Positions 8,697 to 19,233 of a stretch of DNA of 64,000 nt are shown piece by piece. The stretch spans positions 186,001 to 250,000 of the forward strand of contig NZ_LMVK01000023.1 of NCBI RefSeq assembly GCF_001541315.1, written 5' to 3'. Position 1 is the stretch's first letter; each line of letters begins with the position of its first letter. Position numbers and translations under genes: made by a program. Under the pieces are notes generated by a model. That model ran no database searches. It worked only from the letters and a program-made list of their open reading frames with translations, and had not been told where the DNA came from. Source of the stretch: Agrobacterium tumefaciens str. B6 (GTDB lineage: Bacteria > Pseudomonadota > Alphaproteobacteria > Rhizobiales > Rhizobiaceae).

Positions 8697-9314
8697 AGAG
8701 AGAACTCCATTTATGTTTTGCGATTGGTCGGTGCCCGGAGGCGCGTCTTTCCGTCTAAAAGAGATAACAAGTCTGTGTTCGGAATTTGATGCTAATGGAT
8801 TTTTTGTAAGGCACATTGCCCATAACCGTCTATGCGATTTCTTGCGCGAGCGGCCGATTAACGTCCGGGCAATATTAACGGTTGCATAAAAAAGCAACAA
8901 ATGGGCGGGCGGCCATGTGTTGAGAGCATGGGTGTCGCGCCGGCATGTATTGGGTTTTGTGCCGTCTACAGTCTTTTCTTATGTGTTTCTTATGACTTGC
9001 GCAGATGAGACAGGAACGCCAAGAACAGACATGCCCGTAAAAGACTATTAAAGTTTGTTGCAGCGCAGCAAGATTGTGGCAATGCATATAAAATTTGACA
9101 TATTGGCTGGGATTTTTTTGTCTGACATTGCCACTGCGCCAATAAAAAACGATGGAAAAATCGCAAGAAGGGCTCAAAGACGGCAAAATAGTGGCGCGAC
9201 AGTGCATTCTGATCATGGCAGCTACGCAAAAATGCAAGAGCTGACAATCGAATTCTCTCCACCTCACCCTCTGAGCCGTTTCACGAGCGGCGCTAAGCGC
9301 CAAATCCGCTGGAA
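8697..9314. other. AT-rich leader between exoY and the XRE-cupin regulator gene
   Basis: 618 bases without a convincing gene. The open frames here are Cys- and His-rich with no sensible start. The block at about 9040-9180 is distinctly AT-rich, with the related pieces TGACATATTGGC and TGACATTGCC. A small hairpin GTTGC/GCAAC lies at 8881-8898. It lies downstream of the regulator's stop and upstream of exoY, so any promoter here serves exoY. Rhizobial exo promoters are silenced by Ros/MucR zinc-finger proteins that prefer such AT-rich DNA. That this is such a control region is inference. Confidence 0.5.
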
Positions 9315-9863
9315 TCAGAAGGTTGGCGGAGTGCAAGCGCTGATGACCTCGCACGGCACGGGACCCACACAACGGAATCGGTGCGGCCTGCGGCTTTCGA
9401 AATAATAGGCATCCCCCGGCCCGAGCACCCGCCTCTCATCATCGACCGTCACTTCCAGACGCCCGGAGAGAATGATGCCCCCCTCTTCCCCATCGTGAAC
9501 CAGCGGCACCTTGCCGGTATCGGCGCCCGGCTGGTAACATTCCTTCAGGATTTGCAGGCTGCGGCCGAAAACATTTTCCCCTACCTGCCGGAAGGAGATC
9601 GGCCCCTTGCCGATTTCGACCAGTTCATCCGCCCGGTAAAAGGCCTTCCGGCTTGTCTCCGGCTCGAAAGCGAAAAACTCGGCAAGGCCGATCGGTATAC
9701 CGTCAAGAATGCGCTTCAGCGCACCGACGGATGGATTGGAGGTGTTGGATTCGATCAGCGAAATCGTCGAATTGGTGACACCGGCACGTCTTGCCAGTTC
9801 CCGCTGGGAAATATTATGGCGCAGCCGCAAATACCGCAAACGTCCGCCTATATCCACCGACAT
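9315..9863 (-). CDS. XRE-family regulator with C-terminal cupin (PuuR-like)
   Basis: 182 residues in two domains. A helix-turn-helix at about 8-62 contains NISQRELARRAGVTNSTISL. A cupin barrel at about 110-178 contains HDGEEGGIILSG and the AYYFESRRPHRFR end. The layout and length match PuuR-type repressors of polyamine or amino-acid catabolism. The gene is divergent from the omega-amino acid aminotransferase at 10009, with a 145-base shared spacer, so that gene is the likely target. The ligand could be an amine or amino acid bound in the cupin. The family is certain; the target is inferred from position. Confidence 0.85.
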   Translation of the reverse strand: MSVDIGGRLRYLRLRHNISQRELARRAGVTNSTISLIESNTSNPSVGALKRILDGIPIGLAEFFAFEPETSRKAFYRADELVEIGKGPISFRQVGENVFGRSLQILKECYQPGADTGKVPLVHDGEEGGIILSGRLEVTVDDERRVLGPGDAYYFESRRPHRFRCVGPVPCEVISACTPPTF

Positions 9864-10008
9864 GCCCGAGCCCCCGTTGCCCTTGTTCGAAATATCGAAA
9901 ATCCATGTTGAGGCCTATAGCATTTTCAATGACTTGGACACAGAGAGAAAAGGGCTTGTTCAGTCGCAAAAATAGCTTTCAATCACCGGTAACGAACAGG
10001 AGACCACC

Positions 10009-11343
10009 ATGGACAATCCGAGCCGATCCAATTCCGCCTCACTCGACAGCTACTGGATGCCGTTTACCGCCAACCGGCAGTTCAAGGCCAATCCCCGCCT
10101 GCTGACGAGCGCCGAAGGCATGTATTACACCAGCAATGACGGCCGCCAGGTTCTCGACGGCACGGCCGGCCTGTGGTGCGTCAATGCCGGCCACGGCCGC
10201 CACCAGATCGCCTCCGCCGTAAAGCACCAGCTTTCGACCATGGATTACGCACCCTCCTTCCAGATGGGACACCCGATTGCCTTTGAATTTGCCGAACGGC
10301 TGGCCGAAATCGCGCCCGGCCCGGAAGGAGCGAAGCTTGATCGCGTCTTCTACACGGGCTCCGGATCGGAATCGGTCGATACGGCGCTGAAGATCGCCAT
10401 CGCCTATCAGCGTGCCATCGGCCAGGGCACCCGCAGCCGGCTGATTGGCCGTGAACGCGGTTATCATGGCGTCGGTTTCGGCGGTATCTCCGTGGGCGGC
10501 CTTGTCAACAATCGCCGCGTTTTCCCGCAGATCCCCGCAGACCATCTGCGCCACACGCATGATCCGGCGAAGAACAGCTTCGTCAAGGGTCAGCCCGAGC
10601 ACGGCGCAGAGCTTGCGGACGATCTGGAACGCCTGGTCGCCCTGCATGGCGCGGAAACCATCGCCGCCTGCATCGTCGAACCCGTGGCCGGCTCCACCGG
10701 CGTGCTGGTGCCGCCGAAAGGTTATCTGGAACGCCTGCGCCCCATCTGCGACAAGCACGGCATTCTGCTGATTTTCGATGAGGTCATCACCGGTTTCGGC
10801 CGCATGGGCTCCACCTTCGCCAGCAACTATTTCGGCGTTACGCCAGATATCGTCACCACGGCCAAGGGCCTGACCAACGGCGCGATCCCCATGGGCGTGG
10901 TCTTCACCAGCCGCAAGGTGCATGATGCGCTGATGCATGGGCCGGAAAACCAGATCGAGTTGTTCCACGGCTATACCTATTCCGGCCACCCGGTCGCCTG
11001 CGCCGCCGGCATCGCGACGCTCGACATCTACCGCGATGAGGGCCTCTTCACCCGCGCGGCGGAGTTACAGGATGTCTGGCACGACGCCATCCACTCCCTG
11101 CAGGGCCTGCCCAACGTCATCGACATCCGCACCATCGGTTTCATCGCCGGTATCGAGCTGCAGTCACGCGAAGGTGCTGCCGGCGCACGCGCCTATGATG
11201 TCTTTACGGATTGCTTCGAGCGCGGCCTGCTTATTCGCGTCACCGGCGATATCATCGCCCTTTCACCGCCGCTGATCGCCGAAAAATCCCATTTCGACGA
11301 TATTGTCTCAATCCTCGGCGATGCACTGAAACGCGCAAATTAA
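10009..11343 (+). CDS. Omega-amino acid--pyruvate aminotransferase (class III)
   Basis: PLP enzyme of 444 residues, class III aminotransferase. Expected to move the amino group of an omega-amino acid or amine such as beta-alanine, GABA or a putrescine product to pyruvate. The PLP lysine is K286 in TTAKGLTNGAIP. Upstream are the GSGSESVDTALK cofactor-binding block, the WCVNAGHGR segment and the acidic IFDEVITGFGR motif. AGGAG lies 6 bases before the ATG. It is divergent from a PuuR-like regulator and followed by a strong terminator, so it is probably a single-gene unit. It resembles beta-alanine:pyruvate transaminases most; the exact substrate cannot be read from sequence. Confidence 0.88.
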   Translation: MDNPSRSNSASLDSYWMPFTANRQFKANPRLLTSAEGMYYTSNDGRQVLDGTAGLWCVNAGHGRHQIASAVKHQLSTMDYAPSFQMGHPIAFEFAERLAEIAPGPEGAKLDRVFYTGSGSESVDTALKIAIAYQRAIGQGTRSRLIGRERGYHGVGFGGISVGGLVNNRRVFPQIPADHLRHTHDPAKNSFVKGQPEHGAELADDLERLVALHGAETIAACIVEPVAGSTGVLVPPKGYLERLRPICDKHGILLIFDEVITGFGRMGSTFASNYFGVTPDIVTTAKGLTNGAIPMGVVFTSRKVHDALMHGPENQIELFHGYTYSGHPVACAAGIATLDIYRDEGLFTRAAELQDVWHDAIHSLQGLPNVIDIRTIGFIAGIELQSREGAAGARAYDVFTDCFERGLLIRVTGDIIALSPPLIAEKSHFDDIVSILGDALKRAN

Positions 11344-11364
11344 AGTATAAACTTCTAATAAAGC

Positions 11365-11397
11365 AAAGGCTGCAATAAAAATTGCAGCCTTTTTTTT
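11365..11397 (+). terminator. Rho-independent terminator after the aminotransferase gene
   Basis: Eleven-base perfect stem, AAAGGCTGCAA (11365-11375) with TTGCAGCCTTT (11382-11392), a six-base A/T loop and a continuing T-run to 11397. It begins 22 bases after the stop codon. The reverse strand also carries an A/T-rich flank, but no gene ends there from that side. Confidence 0.93.
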
Positions 11398-11486
11398 GCT
11401 TTTATCAAGAGCAGAGCGAAATAGATCATTTATTAAGCATATTCTATTATTTTTTCACAGCATAACCAACAGCGCGGGAGCGTTCC

Positions 11487-13307
11487 ATGGCGTCGATACA
11501 GCAGAAGACAATATTGGCAAGCGTCGCCATCTTTTTCATCGCCGGCAGCGCCACAGGTGTCGGCATGTGGGCAACGGAAACGCTCAACCGTAATAGCGAA
11601 TATGTGGCGCTTTCGGCCCATGTACTTCGCAACCACATGCAAGCGGACATGATGCACGACGCGCTGCGTTCCGACGTGCTCGCCGCCATCCTTTCTTCCG
11701 ATGAAGGGATGGGCCTGGAGCTGAATGCGGTAAAAGCCGATCTCGCGGAACATGAATCCACCTTCCGGCAAATGATCGAGGAAAACAGGTCTCTGTCAGC
11801 CGGTACGAACGTCAGGGCCGTCATCGACGGCGCCGAAAAACCGCTTCTTGCTTATATCGATGCCGCAAATGCGGTTGTCGGCCTTGCCGGCGCCCGTCAG
11901 GAAGAGGCTCTCAAACTGATGCCCGAATTCACGCGGCAATTTTCGGCGCTTGAAAAAGCGATGGAAACAGCCGGCGACCAGATCGAAGCCCTTTCCGACG
12001 CCGCCTCGGCCGAAAGCGAAAAGACCAAGGCGACCATCAACGTCGTTTTGAAGGGGCTGCTGGTTCTAGCCGTGCTTTTCTCCGCCGGACTTTTCCTCCT
12101 CACCCGCAAGTCAATCATCCTCCCCGTTCTGCAATTGTCGAAGAATATGGAAATCCTGGCGGCCGGCGATACGTCGCAACCGCCCTCCGGCACCGACCGC
12201 AGGGACGAGATCGGCTCCATGTCCGGCGCGGTCGAGATATTCCGGCAGGCAGCCATCGCCAACCGGGCGCTCGAAGAGCAGGCAGCTTCCGCCCGCCGGC
12301 AGGCGGAAGCCGACCAGGAGGAAACGCGGCGGCAGGCGGAGGAAGATGCTTCCGAGCGGCTGCGCATCGCCACCTCCGGCCTCGCGGCCGGCCTGAAGCG
12401 GCTCGCATCGGGTGATCTGGCCTTCCAGCTCGACGATGCCTTTGCCCCGCAATTTGAAGCCCTGCGCCACGATTTCAACAGCTCGGTGCGGCAACTGGCC
12501 GAAACGCTCTTCGCCATTTCCGATGGCATCGGCACCATCGACGGTAGCAGCCGCGAGATCGCCGCCGGCGCCGGCGATCTTTCCCGCCGCACGGAAAATC
12601 AGGCCGCCTCCCTTGAACAGACGGCCGCTGCGCTCGATGAAATCACGGTCAACGTGTCGAACGCCAACAAGCGCGCCGCAGAAGCAAGGCTCGCCGCCAC
12701 AGACGCCAACGAAAGCGCGCTGAAATCGGTCGAAGTGGTCGGCCATGCCGAAGAGGCGATGCGCCGCATCGAGACCTCGTCGCGGCAGATCACCGGCATC
12801 ATCGGCGTCATAGACGAGATCGCCTTCCAGACCAATCTTCTGGCGCTGAATGCTGGCGTTGAAGCCGCCCGCGCCGGCGAGGCCGGCAAGGGCTTTGCCG
12901 TGGTGGCGCAGGAGGTGCGCGATCTCGCCCAGCGCGCGGCAAAGGCCGCAAGTGAAATCCGCGATCATATCCGCCAGTCATCCGTCGAGGTGGAAAGCGG
13001 TGTGAAGCTGGTTCTCGATACCGGCACGGCGCTGAAGGATATCGGCGAACGCATTGCCGGCATCGACCGCCATATGAATGCGATAGCCACATCGGCCGCC
13101 GAACAATCGACCGGCCTTGCGGAGATCAACGCGGCCGTAAACTCGATGGATCACGCCACCCAGCAGAATGCGGCCATGGTGGAACAATCCACCGCCGCTT
13201 CCGCAACACTTGCCGCCGAAACGGCAAAGCTGCGCGCGCTGGTATCGCGTTTCCGTCTTGAGATGGAAATTACTGGCAGCCGGGAAGAGACACGCCGAGT
13301 TGCGTGA
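11487..13307 (+). CDS. Methyl-accepting chemotaxis protein with HAMP domain
   Basis: 606-residue chemoreceptor. Membrane segments lie at about 7-28 and 183-207 and flank a mainly helical periplasmic domain of about 150 residues, the size of a four-helix-bundle sensor. HAMP sequence follows (about 208-262). The cytoplasmic coiled coil holds the conserved hairpin tip ([20 protein letters not shown] near 450), which binds CheA and CheW. The C-terminus lacks an NWETF-type CheR tether. GGGAG lies 7 bases before the ATG. It stands alone, between the aminotransferase terminator and a perfect hairpin at 13364. The ligand is unknown. Confidence 0.92.
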   Translation: MASIQQKTILASVAIFFIAGSATGVGMWATETLNRNSEYVALSAHVLRNHMQADMMHDALRSDVLAAILSSDEGMGLELNAVKADLAEHESTFRQMIEENRSLSAGTNVRAVIDGAEKPLLAYIDAANAVVGLAGARQEEALKLMPEFTRQFSALEKAMETAGDQIEALSDAASAESEKTKATINVVLKGLLVLAVLFSAGLFLLTRKSIILPVLQLSKNMEILAAGDTSQPPSGTDRRDEIGSMSGAVEIFRQAAIANRALEEQAASARRQAEADQEETRRQAEEDASERLRIATSGLAAGLKRLASGDLAFQLDDAFAPQFEALRHDFNSSVRQLAETLFAISDGIGTIDGSSREIAAGAGDLSRRTENQAASLEQTAAALDEITVNVSNANKRAAEARLAATDANESALKSVEVVGHAEEAMRRIETSSRQITGIIGVIDEIAFQTNLLALNAGVEAARAGEAGKGFAVVAQEVRDLAQRAAKAASEIRDHIRQSSVEVESGVKLVLDTGTALKDIGERIAGIDRHMNAIATSAAEQSTGLAEINAAVNSMDHATQQNAAMVEQSTAASATLAAETAKLRALVSRFRLEMEITGSREETRRVA

Positions 13308-13363
13308 GAGCAATGGTGAAACGCGAGAACATCGCCTCGCATCATACAGTCCTTGAGGCGGGC

Positions 13364-13393
13364 CACCTCACGGCGCGCCTGCGCCGTGAGGTG
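13364..13393. terminator. Perfect 13-bp hairpin between chemoreceptor and L,D-transpeptidase genes
   Basis: CACCTCACGGCGC (13364-13376), a GCCT loop and GCGCCGTGAGGTG (13381-13393) pair without mismatch. The plus strand continues AACGTTTCTT, a weak T-rich tail. Placed between two convergent genes, it probably ends both transcripts. Confidence 0.65.
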
Positions 13394-13405
13394 AACGTTT
13401 CTTGA

Positions 13406-14191
13406 TCAATAAGCCTGTGTCGGCTGCGACAGGCCGTCGCCGATCACGCCATTGCCGTATTGCGCCACGGGCACACCTTCCTGGCCGATCGGCACGCCCT
13501 GCTGCGCAGGGCCGAGTGCCGTCACGACGATCGGCGTACCGTCAGGCACGCGGTTATAAAGATCGATGATATCCTGATTCAGCAGGCGCACGCAGCCTGA
13601 TGAGACCGACTTGCCGATGGTCCACCATTCAGGCGAGCCGTGCAGGCGGTAGATCGTATCCTTGCCATCCTTGAAGATATAGAGCGCACGCGCGCCGAGC
13701 GGGTTCTTGAGGCCCGGCTCCATACCGCCGTTACGGCTGCTATAGGGTTCCAGTTCCGGCTGGCGGGCGACCATTTCATCGGGCGGCGTCCAGCGCGGCC
13801 ATTGACGCTTGTACTGAATGACGCCGCGGCCGGACCATTCGAAGCCTGCACGGCCGAGACCGACGCCATAGCGCATGGCCTGACCATTCTCATAGGTGAG
13901 ATAGAGGAAATGATTGGCCGTATCGACCACGATGATGCCGGGGCGTTCACCGGTCGGGTTCGCCACCATCTGCCGCAGGAACTGGCGCGGAATCCGCTTA
14001 TAGGGGATTTCCGGCAGCGGGAACTGCTCGTCAGGCCTCGGACCGTACATGGCGGCATACATCGGGTCTTCGGCAGGTGCCGCGGGCCGGGCGGCCTCAC
14101 GCGCCGTTGTGTTGCAGCCCGCAAGGCCGGCAAGCGCCAGTCCACCTGCTCCAAGCAGGAAACCCCGCCGGGTCGTTGTCGTCTCGTTCAA
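13406..14191 (-). CDS. L,D-transpeptidase lipoprotein, YkuD/ErfK family
   Basis: Periplasmic enzyme that makes 3-3 peptidoglycan crosslinks or anchors proteins to peptidoglycan. 261 residues. The N-terminus has Arg-Arg at 8-9 before a hydrophobic stretch and the lipobox LAGC with C26, so Tat export followed by lipidation is likely. The YkuD catalytic core runs H184-G185 to SSGC with C200 and R202. It follows another L,D-transpeptidase gene after 19 bases on the same strand. Rhizobiales rely on LD-crosslinks for polar growth and carry many paralogues, so redundancy is expected. The domain call is strong; the precise role in the wall is not known. Confidence 0.9.
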   Translation of the reverse strand: MNETTTTRRGFLLGAGGLALAGLAGCNTTAREAARPAAPAEDPMYAAMYGPRPDEQFPLPEIPYKRIPRQFLRQMVANPTGERPGIIVVDTANHFLYLTYENGQAMRYGVGLGRAGFEWSGRGVIQYKRQWPRWTPPDEMVARQPELEPYSSRNGGMEPGLKNPLGARALYIFKDGKDTIYRLHGSPEWWTIGKSVSSGCVRLLNQDIIDLYNRVPDGTPIVVTALGPAQQGVPIGQEGVPVAQYGNGVIGDGLSQPTQAY

Positions 14192-14210
14192 TTGAAAAAC
14201 CTCATTTACG

Positions 14211-15266
14211 TCATCTCACGCTGGCAAAGGGATCTGCCAGCGCCGCCTCCGGGCGGCTGATAGGGTACTTCGTGCCGGAAACCTGCGATGCCATGGCCTT
14301 GGCGCCGCTGGATTTCAGAATGGCCCGAAAGCTTGGATGCATGCCGCCGTCCACATACGCGCTGAGGGGGGCAGAAGTTCCCTCGCTCATTGCAGCGGCA
14401 AGTTTTTGTTGCTCTTCACCGAGTTTCGACGCCACCAGCGGATCCTGCAGGTTGACGGCCGGCGGACACGCCGCCAGCGGATCGGCAGGCTCGCCGCCGG
14501 CAAATTCACTGTTGAAGACATAACGGCGGCCGCAGACGGAAACCTTGGGCTGCCGGCGCGTCACCTCGAAATAGTCGTAACCTTCCTTCAGCGTCTTCCA
14601 GAACGGCATGTTGGGATCATCCCGATGCGCCACCATATTCCGGGCGCTCATGCGGAAGGGATAGGCCTGCACCTGAAAGCGGTCCTGTCCGCCCTGCAAT
14701 GCACGCGCGACGATAGCGTAAATCTCACCCACCTGGGCGTCCGTCATGGCGTAGCAGCCGGAAGAGGAGCAGGCGCCGTGCACCATCAGCGCCTCGCCGG
14801 TGTAACCGAGCGCCGATTCCAGCCGGTTGGGATAACCGAGATTGAAGGAAACGTAATATTGTGAGTTCGGGTTCAGCATGCCGGCCGAGACATGATAAAA
14901 ACCTTCCGGCGCCTGCCGGTCACCAGTCTTCATCTTGGGGCCGAGCTTTCCCGACCAGCGGCACATGGGATAGGACTTGAGGAGCGCGTAATTTCCTGTC
15001 TTGTCGACCTTCCACACCTCGAGTTCGCTTTCCTGCTTGAAAATACGAACGAGGACCGGGCTTTCCGGGCGCATGCTCTTGGCCGACATCTGCGCCATCA
15101 TCTTGGACGACAGTTTCGGCGGGTCTTTCTTGACACTGTCGAGGCCCATGGAGGTGCACGCCGCAAGACCGCCGCCGATCGCGACGACCGCAGCCATTCT
15201 TGCCCCTGCCTTTACCTTATGCCGCAACCCCGCAACCGCGAAATCCAGCAATGCCTGCATGCCCAT
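14211..15266 (-). CDS. L,D-transpeptidase, YafK-type murein enzyme
   Basis: 351 residues with a lipoprotein-type signal ending GGGLAAC (C37 from the chosen ATG; an internal ATG gives a shorter signal). The catalytic region contains MVHGACSSSGCYAM, with H163 and C171, the His-Gly and Ser-x-Gly-Cys pair of the YkuD fold in the YafK/DpaA-like branch. The C-terminal 130 residues are less conserved and rich in Ala, Ser and Pro. In E. coli YafK (DpaA) cuts Braun lipoprotein from peptidoglycan, so this enzyme may be a hydrolase rather than a crosslinker. It heads a two-gene unit with the YkuD gene downstream. Confidence 0.85.
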   Translation of the reverse strand: MGMQALLDFAVAGLRHKVKAGARMAAVVAIGGGLAACTSMGLDSVKKDPPKLSSKMMAQMSAKSMRPESPVLVRIFKQESELEVWKVDKTGNYALLKSYPMCRWSGKLGPKMKTGDRQAPEGFYHVSAGMLNPNSQYYVSFNLGYPNRLESALGYTGEALMVHGACSSSGCYAMTDAQVGEIYAIVARALQGGQDRFQVQAYPFRMSARNMVAHRDDPNMPFWKTLKEGYDYFEVTRRQPKVSVCGRRYVFNSEFAGGEPADPLAACPPAVNLQDPLVASKLGEEQQKLAAAMSEGTSAPLSAYVDGGMHPSFRAILKSSGAKAMASQVSGTKYPISRPEAALADPFASVR

Positions 15267-15441
15267 GGATTGTTCTGCCCGCCTGATTTGCCCGCCTTTC
15301 CGGCAGACGCTTAACTATCGAAGGTGGCCACAACACGGCAACCTCGCCCATGTACAAAGTCTCGTGAACAGACGTTACCCATTCGTTAATCATAGGGACA
15401 CAAGCCCGTGATGCCGTTGGCGCTGAGCTTGGATGCCGTGA

Positions 15442-16221
15442 TTATCGGAGCAGCCCCTGGCCGCCATCGATCCATACGGGCGTGCCGGTAATGTGACGGG
15501 ATGCATCCGACGCCAGGAAACCGATCAGCGCGGCGACGTCGTCGCTCGTTCCGGCCACGCCGCCGGTCACAGGAATGTCCCCGGCTGGAAAACGGACAGG
15601 AACCTCCGTTTTTTCCCGCCCGCGTATATCGGTATTTTCGTCGATTGCCGTTTCGATTTCGCCGGGACACACCGCATTGACGCGGATACGGTGACGCCCC
15701 AGTTCCAGCGCCAGTTGCTGCGCCATGGCAAGTTGTCCGGCTTTCGTCACGGAATAGGCGGTAGCGCCGGGCGACGTGAAGGTGCGCGTACCATTGATCG
15801 ACGAGATGATGACGATGGATCCGCCGCCGGCCGCCTTCAGATGCGGCACGCTTACATGAACGGTGAGATAGGTGCCGCGCAGGTTGATGCGGATCGTGTG
15901 GTCCCATTCGGACGGTTTCAATTCATCGATGGGTGCCCAGACGCCGTTGACGCCAGCATTCGCCACCACGACATCAAGCCGCCCGAAAGCCCCAACCAGT
16001 GCTGCGACCGCATGACGCATAGCCTCCTCATTCGCCACATCGGCCACAAGGACCTTCGACGAACCGGATGCGGCGCCTATTTCCCGCGCGACATCGTTCA
16101 ATTCCGATTCGGTGCGGCCAAGCAGGCCGAGCGAGAACCCCTCCGCGGACAGATGAAGGGCGGCAGCGCGGCCGATGCCGGAGCCGGCACCGGTGACGAG
16201 AGCGACTTTGCCGTCAGCCAA
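15442..16221 (-). CDS. Short-chain dehydrogenase/reductase (SDR)
   Basis: 259 residues with all classical SDR marks: the cofactor motif TGAGSGIG at 10-17, NAG at 88-90, the catalytic Ser about 141, Y156 and K160 (YSVTK), and a C-terminal GG-end. D61 in LVADVAN fits the usual adenine-ring contact. The start appears to be TTG at 16221, because the protein must begin just before KVALVTG and GGGAGG lies 9 bases upstream inside the end of the preceding gene. Only 2 bases separate the two genes, so translation is probably coupled. The substrate is unknown. Confidence 0.88.
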   Translation of the reverse strand: MADGKVALVTGAGSGIGRAAALHLSAEGFSLGLLGRTESELNDVAREIGAASGSSKVLVADVANEEAMRHAVAALVGAFGRLDVVVANAGVNGVWAPIDELKPSEWDHTIRINLRGTYLTVHVSVPHLKAAGGGSIVIISSINGTRTFTSPGATAYSVTKAGQLAMAQQLALELGRHRIRVNAVCPGEIETAIDENTDIRGREKTEVPVRFPAGDIPVTGGVAGTSDDVAALIGFLASDASRHITGTPVWIDGGQGLLR

Positions 16222-16223
16222 TG

Positions 16224-17282
<1,059 letters not shown>

Positions 17283-17672
17283 AAGACGAGAGCACCTTCG
17301 GCGGCCCGTCATTTTCGTCGGGGTTGGGTACCGGCACCTCGTCCGGCAACCTATCGGGTTCCGGCTCTTCCACCGGCGGTATGTCCGGCTGCGGCGGCAC
17401 GGGCATCGGCGGTTCGGGATAGGGTTCGACGGGAACGGCTGGCATCGCGGCCTCCTGATAAACACGCTTTGCCGCAATGGACACAAGCTGCGTTTTTATC
17501 TCTCGGGACAACGCCTTCGCGCCGTCGCCAATCGGGCGGCGCGACACCCAATTCGCCCATCGGTCAAATGCCGGTCAGGTCCCCTCGGTCCGGTTGCGCC
17601 GCCCAGCGGGTCGTACAGGGAAACGCGGGCACGGCCTGTCCGTTCCGTTTTTTAAGGAGGTTTTTGCGACGC

Positions 17673-17870
17673 TCAGGCGAAACCGAGCGCGCTGCGGGAA
17701 ATATCGCGGTTTTCGCAATAATCGCGGGAATGAGCCTCGTGACCATGCTCGCGCGCGGTCGAACGGGAAAGTTCCGGGCTCGGAACGTTGAGCAGCGCAT
17801 CGGCATAGGTGCCGGTTGCCTCGACGTCATCGATCACAGTCTGCTGTTGCGGTTTTAAAAATTCAAACAT
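17673..17870 (-). CDS. Small acidic protein, 65 residues
   Basis: Begins MFEFLKPQQQTV at ATG 17870, preceded by AAGGAGGTGG, one of the best ribosome binding sites in the window. The product is hydrophilic with a short amphipathic N-terminal helix and a His/Arg-rich second half (REHGHEAHSRDYCENRD). Not membrane-bound, no signal peptide, no family recognised. It stands alone between the proline-rich gene and thuR. Real translation is likely; the function is open. Confidence 0.6.
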   Translation of the reverse strand: MFEFLKPQQQTVIDDVEATGTYADALLNVPSPELSRSTAREHGHEAHSRDYCENRDISRSALGFA

Positions 17871-18044
17871 CCGTCCACCTCCTTCGACACGTCCCCTCAA
17901 CGCGCCGGCCCGGGTCCTGTTCCATAACACCCGTAACTGTTCCGATTATACATGAGACGGCGCGGACGTATAGATGACGAAAGGCGAACGTTATCAACTG
18001 ACGTTCACAAAACGGAGTGGAATCAGTGAGCTATGACGAGAAGC

Positions 18045-19058
18045 TCAGGCAGGGCCGACCGATTCCCGCAGGATCAGTTCGACCGGCCACAATTCCTGAA
18101 CCTCGCGCACGGGACGACCGCCGATGATCTGCAACAACAGATCCGTCACCCGAATGCCCGCCATGCGCATGGGCGAGCGGGTGGTGGAAAGCGGCGGCAT
18201 CATGCTTTCCGGCGTCAGATAGGGAAACACGTCGTCATGGGCGATGACGGAAACGTCCTTGCCGATCACCAGCCCCATCTGCGTGGCGGCGCGATAGACA
18301 CCCTGCGCCGTCATCATCGCGCCCGCGACGAAGGCCGTCGGGCGCGGCGTCTGTTCCAGCAGCGAGCGGGCAAAGCGGAAGGCGGTATCTTCGCTGAAAT
18401 GCGCGTTCATCATGAAACGCGGATCGGGCGTGATGCCATGAGTGGCCAGCGCATCCCTGAACCCCTGCTCGCGGTCCTGAACGAAGGTGCGGCCGACGGG
18501 ACCGTTGATCAGGGCGATGCGGCGATGGCCGCGCTCCAGAAAATGGATCGTTGGTCGATAGGTTACATCGTGGTTGTCGATATCAAGCCAGGCATGTTCG
18601 AACGGCGTCTTGGAGCGGCCATGCACGATGAAGGGCACGCCCAGCCGGTGAAGCAGCGCGATGCGCTCATCCTCGGGGCGCGGCGAATGCACGATGATGC
18701 CATCCACCCGGCCGCTCGCCGCCAGCCGGCTGAAAATCGCCAGCTCCTCATCGAGATTATTGTCGACGGTGACGCTGACGAGAATGTCGGTTTCTTCCTG
18801 TTCCAGACGGGTCGCCATGCCCCCCATGAATTCCGAAAAGAAATGTCCGCCGCCCGAACGGCCCATGACGACGCCGATGGCACCCGCCCTGCCGGTTGCC
18901 AGCCTGACGGCGTTAGCATTCGGCCGGTAGCCGTATTTCAGCGCAGCATCCATCACCCGTTGCCGCGTTTCCTCGCGCACCTCGGGATAGCCGCCAAGCG
19001 CCCGGCTGACGGTGGTGGGCGACAGCCCGACCTTTTCTGCGAATTCCTTGAGTTTCAT
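18045..19058 (-). CDS. thuR: LacI-family repressor of the trehalose operon (ThuR-like)
   Basis: 337 residues from ATG 19058. A TTG at 19070 is also possible, but MKLKEFAEKVGLSPTTVSRALGGYPEV is the usual LacI-family beginning. The helix-turn-helix is at about 3-25, followed by a hinge helix (ANAVRLATGRAG) and a periplasmic-binding-protein-like effector domain. It is divergent from thuE, which starts 268 bases away, with two LacI-type operator candidates between them. ThuR in Sinorhizobium controls thuEFGKAB in response to trehalose or related sugars; the position here supports the same role. Confidence 0.85.
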   Translation of the reverse strand: MKLKEFAEKVGLSPTTVSRALGGYPEVREETRQRVMDAALKYGYRPNANAVRLATGRAGAIGVVMGRSGGGHFFSEFMGGMATRLEQEETDILVSVTVDNNLDEELAIFSRLAASGRVDGIIVHSPRPEDERIALLHRLGVPFIVHGRSKTPFEHAWLDIDNHDVTYRPTIHFLERGHRRIALINGPVGRTFVQDREQGFRDALATHGITPDPRFMMNAHFSEDTAFRFARSLLEQTPRPTAFVAGAMMTAQGVYRAATQMGLVIGKDVSVIAHDDVFPYLTPESMMPPLSTTRSPMRMAGIRVTDLLLQIIGGRPVREVQELWPVELILRESVGPA

Positions 19059-19117
19059 GTTTTTCGCCAATTTGCCCCTGCATGCGTTGCCGCCGCAGAT
19101 TTTTCAAGCGGACAATA

Positions 19118-19135
19118 ATTGAAAACGATTTCAAT
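19118..19135. promoter_or_regulatory. LacI-type operator candidate 1 (thuR side)
   Basis: Eighteen-base near-perfect palindrome with arms ATTGAAAA and ATTTCAAT around a central CG, matching the common LacI-family pattern TGAAA-n-CG-n-TTTCA. It lies 59 bases upstream of the thuR start, so it may serve autoregulation. Confidence 0.65.
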
Positions 19136-19233
19136 TTTTATCCAACTGAAACCTTACAGTTGGTCATTTCGAAATGCAAACACCACAAAACTGCCGTCGG
19201 AAATGCCGAATTTTCACACAATTAGAAAGAGTA

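Noticed and set aside
8875-9372. Minus-strand frame of 165 codons in the exoY leader
   Set aside because: Cys/His/Arg-rich composition, overlap with the regulator gene and no ribosome binding site. I looked for an ExoX-like inhibitor here and found none.
18033-19118. Plus-strand frame of 361 codons over thuR
   Set aside because: Shadow of the LacI gene; Arg/His/Gln-rich and no start signal.
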